Shown here: positions 34,863-43,861 of the stretch, piece by piece
How the letters are laid out: the number at the start of each line of letters is the position of its first letter
Position numbering within the stretch: position 1 is the stretch's first letter
NCBI GenBank assembly: GCA_963710165.1
Contig: CAVPYZ010000001.1
Span: 62,001-126,000 of the forward strand
From: JACKIP01 sp963710165
GTDB taxonomy: Bacteria > Pseudomonadota > Alphaproteobacteria > Micavibrionales > Micavibrionaceae
DNA: 64,000 bases
Direction: 5' to 3'
Translations under genes and position numbers: made by a program
Notes under the pieces: model-generated
The model's input: the letters and a program-made list of their open reading frames with translations, nothing else
Database searches by the model: none
Told to the model about the DNA's origin: nothing

Positions 34863-34937
34863 TTTTCTCCTTATCAGAACCCGAAATCGTATAAGCTTGA
34901 GGCCTACCGGCGGTTCATTTATCTTTTTAGTTCCTGC

Positions 34938-34966
34938 TTTATAGGGAGTTTGACAGGAAATATCAA
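34938..34966 (-). promoter_or_regulatory. rplS promoter with about 70-nt leader
   Basis: Minus strand: -35 TTGATA (34961-34966), exactly 17-nt spacer, -10 TATAAA (34938-34943). The leader of about 70 nt before the rplS ATG carries the complementary pair GAACC/GGGTTC around a GC-rich stretch (CCGCCGGTAGGCCTC), so it can fold; autogenous control by L19 is possible but not shown. The promoter lies between trmD and rplS, so L19 can be made independently of trmD. Confidence 0.6.
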
Positions 34967-34972
34967 GTATTT

Positions 34973-35659
34973 TTATTTCAACAAATCAGGGCGTCGTTGC
35001 TTAGTCAGCTCAAAACTTTTTTGCTCTCGCCACTCTTTAATTTTGGCGTGATTTCCTGATGTCAGAACCTCTGGTACGTGATGCGTCATATCATTTGAGT
35101 CTGTCCAGATCGCGGGGCGTGTATAATGTGGATATTCTAGCAAACCATTTGAAAAACTTTCTTCATCAGCTGTGTCTTCGTTACCCATGACCCCTTCACG
35201 CAATCTGATACATGCATCCATTAATATCAGCGCCGCAGGTTCTCCGCCTGATAGAACATAATCGCCAATGCTGATCTCTTCAAAATCTTGAGCATCCAGA
35301 ACGCGCTGGTCGATCCCCTCATAACGACCACATAAAAGTGTCAGAGCCGGCTCAGCAGATAACTCTTTAACCAGTTTTTGATTTAGTACTTTCCCTCGCG
35401 GCGATAAGTATATTTTGCGCCCCTGATCAGGAATCGACATCAGCGCGTTTTCAATGACATCAGCGCGCATCACCATTCCTGCACCTCCGCCATAAGGCGT
35501 ATCATCTACGGTATTATGTTTGTCATGGGCAAAATCACGTATATTGATTGTGTTATAAGACCATAGTTCTTGCTCAAGCGCCCGCCCACTTAGCGATTGC
35601 CCCAATGACCCGGGAAACATATCGGGAAATAAGGTCAATATATTGAAATGTAGCGCCAT
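34973..35659 (-). CDS. trmD: tRNA (guanine-37-N1)-methyltransferase
   Basis: A 228-residue SPOUT methyltransferase that makes m1G37 and prevents frameshifting. Landmarks: NILTLFPDMFPG at the N-terminus, DDTPYGGGAGMVM (the substrate loop), LLCGRYEGIDQRVLD (SAM-binding trefoil knot), and IGDYVLSGGEPAAL. All family motifs are intact. rimM, often directly upstream, is absent. It lies 11 bp after gdhB and 110 bp before rplS. Confidence 0.97.
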   Translation of the reverse strand: MALHFNILTLFPDMFPGSLGQSLSGRALEQELWSYNTINIRDFAHDKHNTVDDTPYGGGAGMVMRADVIENALMSIPDQGRKIYLSPRGKVLNQKLVKELSAEPALTLLCGRYEGIDQRVLDAQDFEEISIGDYVLSGGEPAALILMDACIRLREGVMGNEDTADEESFSNGLLEYPHYTRPAIWTDSNDMTHHVPEVLTSGNHAKIKEWREQKSFELTKQRRPDLLK

Positions 35660-35670
35660 GAAACAAAACC

Positions 35671-38600
35671 CTATGTATCACAAATATTTTGCAACGCATT
35701 AGATGCAAGTGTCAGCATGGCAAGATCAAACGTGCCGCTGCGCTTGAAAGAAGCGAGCATCATATGAATTTGCTCGGTTTCTTTCTGTCTGGCGCTCGCC
35801 CATGTTTTAATCAGATCAATACTGACAGTTTTTTCTTTCTTAAGATCGGAAAGAACTTTTTCACAAAGGGTCGCATGAATGCGATTAAGTTGCTCAACCT
35901 GTGATTTTTTGGCCTGTTTATTCCAGCGATCATCACTTTCAATATGTTCGGCTTTTTGAATGAGCCAGTTAAACCCAAAATAGTCGGAGATAAGGAAATA
36001 AGTACCAATCACGTTTTTAAGATGACGTTTCTGACTTTGATGAAAGATTTTTATAATATCGACGCTGGAATGTAATTTTGGTGCCAGTGCCAATATATCA
36101 GCTAAATCTTCAGGGAAACCGTCAGAGAGATATGAACTCTTACGCGTCTGAACAGAATCAGCCATATTCTCCGGAAGTTTTTGCATCATGAAGGATTGCA
36201 GGTCATCCATTTGCGCACCATAAATCCCCACCTGTTCATCAACATCAAGAGCGCCGTTTTTATGTTTCAAAAACCATAAAGTCAGATCTTGAGTGAGCGC
36301 GGATAATGATTGCAATGCGCGCAGACGCACATATGCCAAGATATTAAGATCTGGGTCGTTAATTCTCTTCCATAAATCAGGAAGATGGATAATGTCTTTG
36401 GCAATAAGATAAGCTTTCACAATATTTTCAAGCGGCGCACCTGTCTGGTCACGCATATTCTTAACAAACCCCGGGCCCATGCGGTTCACAATATTATTTG
36501 CAAGTTTCATAGAAATAATCTCTCGCGCCAAGCGGTGTGATTTTATTTCTTTCTCATACTTTTTATGCAATTGATGCGGGAAATAGCTAATCAACCATTT
36601 TGTCAGTGATGGCTGATCGGGAATATTTGTATCCAGCAAATCTTTTGTTAATTCAATTTTTGCATAAGCTTGTAATGTGCTGAGCTCAGGGCGCGTCAAA
36701 CTCTTACCTAGGCGTAGTCTGATATTAATAGCTTCTTGATCGGGGAGACCCTCCAGTTTTCGGTTAAAGCCGAAATCCTGTTCAAACTGGGTAATCAAAT
36801 CAGACTGTAACGAGAGCCTTTCAGGTGCCTGAAGTTCCATCAAGCTAATTGCTTCGGCTTGCACGCGGCTATTATTTAAAACATGCTGTGCAACCGTTTC
36901 GGTCATGCTTTCCAGAAGTTTATTGCGCGAGGGAATTGTCATTTTACTGTCTTTATTTTCCATGACAGCTTGCAGCAATATTTTAATATTCACTTCATGG
37001 TCAGACGAATCAACGCCGCCTGAATTATCAATGAAGTCAGCATTCAGAGCGCCGCCGTTTTTGGCGAATTCAATACGCGCAAGTTGTGTCAGGGCGAGGT
37101 TTGCGCCCTCCCCGATAACTTTTGTATGAAGGTCACTAGCATTCACACGAATAGCGTCATTGGCTTTGTCCCCCACTTGAAGGTCAGTTTCGGTCTCAGC
37201 CTTCACATATGTGCCGATACCACCAAACCATAACAGATCGGTTTTCGCCTGTAGCATGGCGTTCATGAGCTCAATCGGGGACACTTTTTCTTTCGAAATG
37301 TGAAAGCGTTTTTGAATTTCAGGCGTTAATTGTAGCGTTTTATCCGCACGTGAATAAATACGCCCGCCTTCGGATAGTAAATCGGTATTATAGGCGTCCC
37401 AGCCGCTTACACTTTTAAATAAACGCTCACGCTCTTTCCACGTTTTTGCCGGATTGGGATTCGGATCACAAAAAATATGTAAGTGATTAAAGGCCCCGAC
37501 AAGACGTATTTTCTTTGAGAGCAACATGCCGTTGCCAAATACGTCGCCGCCCATATCACCAACGCCAATGACATCAAATTCCTGTGTCTGGATATCATGA
37601 TTCAGTTCGCGGAAATGACGCATAACAGATTCCCATGCGCCGCGCGCCGTAATCCCCATAATTTTATGGTCATAGCCGGCAGAGCCACCGGAGGCGAATG
37701 CATCATCCAGCCAAAAGCCGTATTCTTGCGACAGGCTGTTGGCAATATCTGAAAATGTTGCGGTGCCTTTATCTGCCGCAACAACCAGATAGGGATCGTC
37801 ATCATCGCGGCGTACGGTATTTTTTGGAGGCACAACTTTTTTACCTTTACGATTATCTGTAATATCCAACAATCCACGAATAAAGATTTTATAGCATTCT
37901 ATCGCTTCTTTTTGTAAAGCCTCTCGCCCTCCCTCTGTAGGGGGATGTTTAAGAACAAAGCCGCCCTTTGATCCAACAGGAACAATAACCGCGTTTTTAA
38001 CCATTTGCGCCTTCATAAGCCCTAAAACCTCGGTGCGATAATCTTCGGGACGGTCAGACCATCTTAATCCGCCGCGTGCAATCGGTCCGCCTCTTAAATG
38101 AATGCCTTCAACACGGGGCGAATAGACAAAAATTTCACGATAGGGCTTGGGTTCCGGCATTCCTTCTACGGCGCCGCTATCTACTTTAATAGACAAATAA
38201 TCTTTTGGTTGACCATTCGCATCAACTTGAAAATAATTTGTGCGAAGCGTTGCTTCGACTAGGTTTAAAATGCTGCGCAATATACGATCTTCATCTAGCG
38301 AGGACACAGCTTCCAATTCATCTTGAATAACCAAGCTACAAGCACGCGCGTATTTTTCACTTTCAGCTTCTTTTTCAGGATCAAGACGCGCATAGAAAAT
38401 ATCAACCAAAAGTCTTGAAACCTCGGGATGATTTGTGAGGGCTTCTGAAATATAAAGACGTGAATAAGGGTTCCCAAGTTGGCGCGTATAATGAACGTAT
38501 GTGCGTAGTATCTTGACTTCCCGCCACGTCATTGCGGCGCTGATAACGAGTTTATTCAACACGTCTTCTTCCATTTTCCGATCCCATACCGTTTTAAAAG

Positions 38601-40401
38601 CGGTCTCAGCCAAATCTTTCATAAGTGGAAGACGTTTTTCAAGATCTTTGGTATTGCTCTCCATCAAAAAATCATGAATCCAGATGGGTCGTTTTTCTTT
38701 GTCGCCGACTTTTATTTTAAAAGGCAGTTCTGAAATGACGCGCAATCCCATATTTTTCAAAATAGGTAAGACATCTGCCAGCGTTATGGGACGATCAGGA
38801 ATATAAAGTTTTAAGCGAATTTCTTTTTCACTACATAATTTATCGCGATAAAAACTAACCCGAATACTATTTTCATCATCTAATGTATCGATGATTTCAA
38901 TATCATTTAACGTTTTTATAGGGGGGTAGGTTTCACGATATGCTGTGGGAAATGCTTCGCCATAATGTTCAATGTAATAATCGGCATCCGCACCGTATCT
39001 TACGTTAATGACTTCCGACAAAGCTTCGTCCCACGCGCGGCCTTCTTGACGAAGTAAAGACTCAAGACGTTTCTCATCTACCTTTGAGATGCTCTTTTTA
39101 TCGCTCTCGATCAAAAGAATAATTCGCGCAAAAACAGAGTCATCCAATGTTGTGTAATAAGCGCTGGTTTCACCATCTAACTCATTCTCTAGAATTTTTT
39201 CAAATTTACGGCGCATGCGCGTTTCAAAACGATTGCGCGGTATGTAAATCAAACAAGCGACCGACTTACCAAAAATGTCAGGTCGGATAAATAAAGCTAT
39301 TCTTTGCCGCTCTTGCAGGCGCAAAATAGAAAGGCTGATCTGGTGTAGTTTATTGATGTCGATCTGGAATAATTCATCACGCGGATATTTTTCCAGAATG
39401 TGACTCAGCGCTTTATCGTCATGACTACCGATCGGAAAGTCGGCTTTTTCGATGACTTTCTCGACTTTTAATCTTAAGTAAGGAATGTCAGTAACAGAGC
39501 GGGAGTAGGTAACAGATGTAAATAATCCGATCACCAGATGAAACCCGATGACATTACCTTTTTCGTCTATATCCTGAATAGCGATGGCATCGACAGGAAC
39601 ACGGCGATGTACGGAAGATTCACGATTGATTTTGAAAATATGAAGCGATTTTTTATGCTTCGACAGCTTCTTGAACAGCTCAGGAAGATCATCTTTAAAA
39701 CTGTCTAAAAAATCAATATCCCGCTTGGTTCGCAGTAAACCCAAACCGGAACTTTGCTGCGCAGTCACAGACGTTTTTTTATGTTGGTAATAACGATATC
39801 CCAGCAGGGTAAAATTATTATCATAAACATAATCAAGAAATTCGATATATTCCTTATTATCTTTTGTTTTCGCAGCATTTTTAGAGATTGTATTCCGCGC
39901 ATTAGTAACGGCGTCCCGCATCGCATGCCAGTCACCTGTTGCCAGATTAACATCAATCAAGGCGCGCTTTAATCCGCGATAGAGTATTTTCTCTATACTC
40001 TTCGGAATAAGCCTGTGAAGACGTATATGAATATGGCTTTGACGAAGCGTCGCATCACTTTTTGTATTCGTCGCTTTGCTAAATAATCCGCCCTTACCGT
40101 CAAATTCAGCATAGACATAGGGATGGATCAGAAAATCGATAAGAAGAGAGTGACGGTTTATTTCGGCAACAACTGAATCTACCAAAAACGGTTTGTCATC
40201 TGATACGATATCAATAACGGTACGCTCATCGCCTGGATTATCACAATCCGTGCGGCTGATCAGAACCTGTGGCTGACCTTTCTTACGCTTTTGGCACAGA
40301 TCATAATGGGTTTTAATGATCGCGCCTTGCTCGCATTTGGAAAGTTCCTCAAGGTCACTATCGGGGATGGTATGGAAAAGGGCGGTCGTAAGATTTTTCA
40401 T
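35671..40401 (-). CDS. gdhB: NAD-dependent glutamate dehydrogenase, large (about 180 kDa) class
   Basis: A 1576-residue enzyme that oxidatively deaminates glutamate to 2-oxoglutarate. The N-terminal about 600 residues hold the ACT-like regulatory domains of the class (QPQVLISRTDCDNPGDERT, then LVDSVVAEI). The catalytic core is in the middle: RGGLRWSDRPEDYRTEVLGLM, with the substrate Lys in VPVGSKGGFVLKHPP near residue 815, followed by VVAADKGTATFSDIAN, GFWLDDAFASGGSAGYDHK and IGVGDMGGDVFGNGML for NAD binding. The C-terminal about 300 residues are helical. Length matches the family. It sits between trmD and the winged-helix gene on the minus strand. Confidence 0.97.
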   Translation of the reverse strand: MKNLTTALFHTIPDSDLEELSKCEQGAIIKTHYDLCQKRKKGQPQVLISRTDCDNPGDERTVIDIVSDDKPFLVDSVVAEINRHSLLIDFLIHPYVYAEFDGKGGLFSKATNTKSDATLRQSHIHIRLHRLIPKSIEKILYRGLKRALIDVNLATGDWHAMRDAVTNARNTISKNAAKTKDNKEYIEFLDYVYDNNFTLLGYRYYQHKKTSVTAQQSSGLGLLRTKRDIDFLDSFKDDLPELFKKLSKHKKSLHIFKINRESSVHRRVPVDAIAIQDIDEKGNVIGFHLVIGLFTSVTYSRSVTDIPYLRLKVEKVIEKADFPIGSHDDKALSHILEKYPRDELFQIDINKLHQISLSILRLQERQRIALFIRPDIFGKSVACLIYIPRNRFETRMRRKFEKILENELDGETSAYYTTLDDSVFARIILLIESDKKSISKVDEKRLESLLRQEGRAWDEALSEVINVRYGADADYYIEHYGEAFPTAYRETYPPIKTLNDIEIIDTLDDENSIRVSFYRDKLCSEKEIRLKLYIPDRPITLADVLPILKNMGLRVISELPFKIKVGDKEKRPIWIHDFLMESNTKDLEKRLPLMKDLAETAFKTVWDRKMEEDVLNKLVISAAMTWREVKILRTYVHYTRQLGNPYSRLYISEALTNHPEVSRLLVDIFYARLDPEKEAESEKYARACSLVIQDELEAVSSLDEDRILRSILNLVEATLRTNYFQVDANGQPKDYLSIKVDSGAVEGMPEPKPYREIFVYSPRVEGIHLRGGPIARGGLRWSDRPEDYRTEVLGLMKAQMVKNAVIVPVGSKGGFVLKHPPTEGGREALQKEAIECYKIFIRGLLDITDNRKGKKVVPPKNTVRRDDDDPYLVVAADKGTATFSDIANSLSQEYGFWLDDAFASGGSAGYDHKIMGITARGAWESVMRHFRELNHDIQTQEFDVIGVGDMGGDVFGNGMLLSKKIRLVGAFNHLHIFCDPNPNPAKTWKERERLFKSVSGWDAYNTDLLSEGGRIYSRADKTLQLTPEIQKRFHISKEKVSPIELMNAMLQAKTDLLWFGGIGTYVKAETETDLQVGDKANDAIRVNASDLHTKVIGEGANLALTQLARIEFAKNGGALNADFIDNSGGVDSSDHEVNIKILLQAVMENKDSKMTIPSRNKLLESMTETVAQHVLNNSRVQAEAISLMELQAPERLSLQSDLITQFEQDFGFNRKLEGLPDQEAINIRLRLGKSLTRPELSTLQAYAKIELTKDLLDTNIPDQPSLTKWLISYFPHQLHKKYEKEIKSHRLAREIISMKLANNIVNRMGPGFVKNMRDQTGAPLENIVKAYLIAKDIIHLPDLWKRINDPDLNILAYVRLRALQSLSALTQDLTLWFLKHKNGALDVDEQVGIYGAQMDDLQSFMMQKLPENMADSVQTRKSSYLSDGFPEDLADILALAPKLHSSVDIIKIFHQSQKRHLKNVIGTYFLISDYFGFNWLIQKAEHIESDDRWNKQAKKSQVEQLNRIHATLCEKVLSDLKKEKTVSIDLIKTWASARQKETEQIHMMLASFKRSGTFDLAMLTLASNALQNICDT

Positions 40402-40495
40402 GATGATAACTTTTATTAGCTTTTTATATTAGAAGGTTACGTCATAAGAAAAAAGTGTTTTTATCCTGCGGCATACGCAATAGGGACATGCGTTT

Positions 40496-41023
40496 TTAAG
40501 AGCGCGCGATATTTAAGCGATAACCGTCTTTATCTGTGATCAGAATTTCGGGTATTGTGGGGTCATCTTCAATCTTCTGGCGCAGCCTGTAAATATGGGT
40601 CTCAAGTGTATGGGTTTCCAGCTCTGTTTGATATTCCCAAATGGATTTTAACAAACTGTCTTTTGAAACAGCTTCGGGTAATCCGTGCCATAATTCAATT
40701 ATCAAAGCCTTCTCTTTTTCAGTTAGAGACACATTCACGCCGTCTTTTTTAAAGAGGGAGCTTTCTGGAAAGAAAGTGTTATCACCAATTGAAATTTCGT
40801 GAGGCAAATGTGATGAAGTATTTAAAATTTGCTGCGTTTGATCTAGAATTTGACCAATACTATAGGGCGCTTTAAATGTATGAGCGTTATTATTCGCCAC
40901 ATCATTTAGTATTATATTTTCTTTCTTATGGATTGTACAAACACAGTCTGTATTGCAGTTTTCAAAACTTCTTTCAAAAGCGTTATGTATTAGCATATTT
41001 GGGACTTTAAGCTCAACATCCAT
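40496..41023 (-). CDS. winged-helix DNA-binding protein, OmpR/PhoB C-terminal type
   Basis: A 175-residue regulator. The C-terminal about 90 residues are a trans_reg_C winged helix: VSLTEKEKALIIELW, then DSLLKSIWEYQ, THTLETHIYRLRQKIE (recognition helix), and ITDKDGYRLN. The N-terminal about 75 residues do not carry the acidic pocket or phospho-acceptor Asp of a receiver and contain three cysteines (CNTDCVC), so phosphorylation control is unlikely; redox or metal sensing via CxxxCxC is a speculation. It follows leuB with start and stop adjacent, so it is probably co-transcribed with leuD-leuB. Confidence 0.85.
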   Translation of the reverse strand: MDVELKVPNMLIHNAFERSFENCNTDCVCTIHKKENIILNDVANNNAHTFKAPYSIGQILDQTQQILNTSSHLPHEISIGDNTFFPESSLFKKDGVNVSLTEKEKALIIELWHGLPEAVSKDSLLKSIWEYQTELETHTLETHIYRLRQKIEDDPTIPEILITDKDGYRLNIARS

Positions 41024-42145
41024 CTAATTTGCCTGTTGAATTAATGTATTTAGTTCTTTAATAACGGCATCACCCATTTCTGACGTAGAAATCTGCGTTG
41101 TATCGTTCGCCATAATGTCAGGGGTGCGCAGCCCTTGATTTAAGATATTTTGCGCAGCATATTCAATTTTATCTGCCATATCGCCTTTATTCAAAGAATA
41201 GCGGAGGCACATAGCGAAGGATAGAATCGTGGCAAGCGGATTGGCCTTTCCCTGACCTGCAATATCAGGAGCAGAACCGTGGACAGGTTCATACATGGCA
41301 TATCGTTTACCCGTATCGGGGTCTTCAGCCCCAAGTGAAGTTGAAGGCAACATGCCCAGTGAACCAGTCAGCATGGCCGCTTCGTCGGATAAAATATCAC
41401 CGAACAGATTATCTGTTACAATCACATCAAACTGTTTCGGGTCACGAAGAAGCTGCATGGCGCAATTATCGGCATACATATGTAATAGCTCGATATCATG
41501 ATGATCTTTGTGAAAATTACTTACGACTTTGCGCCATAACTTACCGCTTTCCATGACATTGGCTTTTTCACACGATGTCACTTTTTTATTACGCTTACGG
41601 GCGAGGTCAAAGGCAACCTCTGTAACACGTTCGATTTCAGATGTGGTGTAAGTCTGTGTGTTAAATCCGCGTTCCTGACCATCCGCCAGCGTTTCTATAC
41701 CGCGTGGCTCGCCAAAATAAACTCCGCCTGTCAGCTCACGCACGATCAGAATATCCAGACCTTTAATGATTTCGGGTTTTAGGGAGGATGCATCCAGCAA
41801 GGCGTCAAATACAATGGCAGGACGCAAATTTGCAAATAAATCCAGCTCTTTTCGAATTTTCAATAAACCGGCTTCTGGGCGAATATTATAATCAACATCG
41901 TCCCATTTTGGTCCGCCAACCGCGCCCAGCATAACTGCATCTGCATCTTTACATTTTGTAATAGTTATGTCCGTAACGGGAACGCCGTTTGCATCAACCG
42001 ATGCACCCCCAACCAGATCATGCTCTAATGCGAATTTAACATCAGTATGGTCATTTAGCCATTCCGCCAACTTTGTAACCTCTGCCATGACTTCCGGACC
42101 AATACCATCACCGGCAAGCATTATAATTTTGTAAGGGGTGCTCAT
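41024..42145 (-). CDS. leuB: 3-isopropylmalate dehydrogenase
   Basis: A 373-residue NAD-dependent oxidative decarboxylase of leucine synthesis. Markers: LAGDGIGPEVMAEV (residues 10-23), AVGGPKWD, LRKELDLFANLRP, the substrate Lys region TSCEKANVMES, and NLFGDILSDEAAML with the metal-binding Asp residues, then YEPVHGSAPDIAG for the cofactor. The stop codon adjoins the winged-helix gene, and it overlaps leuD by 4 bp. Confidence 0.97.
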   Translation of the reverse strand: MSTPYKIIMLAGDGIGPEVMAEVTKLAEWLNDHTDVKFALEHDLVGGASVDANGVPVTDITITKCKDADAVMLGAVGGPKWDDVDYNIRPEAGLLKIRKELDLFANLRPAIVFDALLDASSLKPEIIKGLDILIVRELTGGVYFGEPRGIETLADGQERGFNTQTYTTSEIERVTEVAFDLARKRNKKVTSCEKANVMESGKLWRKVVSNFHKDHHDIELLHMYADNCAMQLLRDPKQFDVIVTDNLFGDILSDEAAMLTGSLGMLPSTSLGAEDPDTGKRYAMYEPVHGSAPDIAGQGKANPLATILSFAMCLRYSLNKGDMADKIEYAAQNILNQGLRTPDIMANDTTQISTSEMGDAVIKELNTLIQQAN

Positions 42146-42750
42146 GCGTATAACCAGCTCCGTTTTTCTTTATCTGCGGCTTCAAAGTCCTTAATATGTG
42201 TCGATTTTTCCAGTGTAAGACCAATATCATCCAGCCCGTTAATAAGGCAATGTTTGCGAAAGGGATCAAGGTCGAAATCAAACTTCATATTTCCGGCAGT
42301 CACCGTCTGATGTTCCAGATCAATGCTCATTTGTTCGGACGGCATTTTATCGGCGCGTGCCATCAGTTCGTTAACCTGTTCTTGCGGTAATTGAATAGGC
42401 AAAATTCCGTTTTTAAAGCAATTATTATAGAAGATGTCGGCAAAGGAGGGTGCAATCACACAGCGAAACCCGAAATCAAGAAGCGCCCAAGGTGCATGTT
42501 CTCTAGAAGAGCCGCAGCCAAAATTCTCACCAGCAATTAAAATTTCTGCCTGTCGGTACACAGATTGGTTTAAGACAAACCCTGCTTTTTCCTGTCCGTC
42601 ATCATCATAGCGCATTTCGTTAAAAAGGTTTTTACCCAGACCTGTTCGCTCGATCGTTGTCAAAAATTGTTTCGGAATAATCATATCCGTATCAACATTA
42701 ATGATAGGGAGCGGCGCGGCGATAGCTTTAAGAGTTTTAAATGGAGTCAT
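42142..42750 (-). CDS. leuD: 3-isopropylmalate dehydratase small subunit
   Basis: A 202-residue subunit that forms the swinging domain of isopropylmalate isomerase. Landmarks: INVDTDMIIPKQFL (18-31), GENFGCGSSREHAPWAL, and IAPSFADIFYNNCFKNGILPI. It overlaps leuB by 4 bp; its partner leuC lies about 8.3 kb away on the same strand. Confidence 0.97.
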   Translation of the reverse strand: MTPFKTLKAIAAPLPIINVDTDMIIPKQFLTTIERTGLGKNLFNEMRYDDDGQEKAGFVLNQSVYRQAEILIAGENFGCGSSREHAPWALLDFGFRCVIAPSFADIFYNNCFKNGILPIQLPQEQVNELMARADKMPSEQMSIDLEHQTVTAGNMKFDFDLDPFRKHCLINGLDDIGLTLEKSTHIKDFEAADKEKRSWLYA

Positions 42751-42786
42751 AGTTTTTTTTATCTTTTTTGATGAGAACCTGCAAGA

Positions 42787-43335
42787 TTAATCAGGTTTTG
42801 CCGGTGACAGATCAATTATTTGATAGGGATGCTCAATGTAATTTAAAAACTTGATTATTTCTTGCGGGGCGGTTGTAACCGTCATTGTATTGACCAAAGG
42901 ATGAAAATTGACAAGATCTTGCTTCATCATCCAACCGTCAAGAATAAGCGGCACAGTCTTCTCGTTATTATTAATAATAGCATAGGGGCACACAGACCCG
43001 GGGCGTACACCCAGATTTTCCCATAGACGATCCGCAGAACCAAATGAGATGCGCCCGCATTCCAAAAGCTTTTCCAGCTTTTTCAGATCAACATGGGTTT
43101 CATTCGCCAATGAGACTAGAAACATTCTTTTTTTCTTGTCACGCAAGAACATATTACGGCAATGCGTTCCCTCTATTTGCGCGTCAATATCGGCACTTTC
43201 CACTACGCTGAAAACAGCTCTATGATGTGTTAGGTTATACATCACTCCAATCTTGTCAAACAGCTTCAAAAGCGTTTGTGGGCTTGTAGGAAGCGGCGGC
43301 TCTGCGGTCTCTGTATTATTTTTGAGCATAGACAT
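42787..43335 (-). CDS. prolyl-tRNA editing protein ProX/ProXp-ala type (YbaK fold)
   Basis: A 182-residue trans-editing deacylase that removes alanine mischarged on tRNA-Pro. The YbaK-type fold is seen from YNLTHHRAVFSV to the end, with the substrate Lys-containing HCRNMFLRDKKKR, FLVSLANE, ISFGSADRLWENLGVRPGSV and the GSVCPYAI loop, matching the PrdX group. The start is the ATG at 43335, with a second Met two codons in. It lies 36 bp upstream of leuD and 60 bp from the divergent tRNA-Gly. Confidence 0.88.
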   Translation of the reverse strand: MSMLKNNTETAEPPLPTSPQTLLKLFDKIGVMYNLTHHRAVFSVVESADIDAQIEGTHCRNMFLRDKKKRMFLVSLANETHVDLKKLEKLLECGRISFGSADRLWENLGVRPGSVCPYAIINNNEKTVPLILDGWMMKQDLVNFHPLVNTMTVTTAPQEIIKFLNYIEHPYQIIDLSPAKPD

Positions 43336-43345
43336 GATTTTTCAC

Positions 43346-43373
43346 TTGCAATCTTTTTTTAAGACATTATATT
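43346..43373 (+). promoter_or_regulatory. tRNA-Gly promoter
   Basis: -35 TTGCAA (43346-43351), 16-nt spacer, -10 TATATT (43368-43373). Transcription would start about 7 nt on, about 15-20 bp before the mature tRNA 5' end at 43397. Confidence 0.6.
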
Positions 43374-43396
43374 CCCCTTACTTGTTTGATAAGTGC

Positions 43397-43471
<75 letters not shown>

Positions 43472-43498
43472 ATTTGGAGTTTTCAAAAATTTAAATAT

Positions 43499-43630
43499 TT
43501 ACGCCTTTGGGCTGTCTGGAAGAATACCATTCGGGTTCTGTTCGAGCAGAGATTCGTTTTGCGCGCCAAGTTCTTCATAAAATCTTGCAGCCTTGTTTAA
43601 TAGATCTATTCCAAGTTCGAGGTGGGTCAT
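43499..43630 (-). CDS. small ORF, 43 residues, possible gene
   Basis: A short minus-strand ORF between tRNA-Gly and the large secreted protein. Translation starts MTHLELGIDLLNKAARFYEE and is mainly helical, then Pro/Asn-rich. AAGGA sits 6 nt upstream of the ATG (ends 43630), and the reading frame ends in TAA. No family recognised. The remaining 230 bp to the next gene (43631-43861) are AT-rich and hold its promoter region only. Confidence 0.45.
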   Translation of the reverse strand: MTHLELGIDLLNKAARFYEELGAQNESLLEQNPNGILPDSPKA

Positions 43631-43791
43631 AATTTTCCTTATATTTTTGTATTCGTCATTACCATTTTTAGGCAATCAAATTATTTCATAACATGAATAA
43701 ATAATCTGGAAAACAGAATCTGCGTACTAATACTGCAGCAAATATATTTTTAATATTAGAAGAATTTTATATAAATCCGAAACGATACTTA

Positions 43792-43819
43792 TTGTCGCCA
43801 TTCGTTTATTATGTAAATA
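43792..43819 (+). promoter_or_regulatory. possible promoter of the GH26-like RTX gene
   Basis: -35 TTGTCG (43792-43797), 16-nt spacer, -10 TAAATA (43814-43819), about 40 bp before the ATG, which has AGGGA as ribosome-binding site. The -10 is imperfect and other AT-rich choices exist nearby. Confidence 0.3.
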
Positions 43820-43861
43820 TAAGGTTCGTCTTATATAAATAAATTTTCAGCGAGGGAATAT

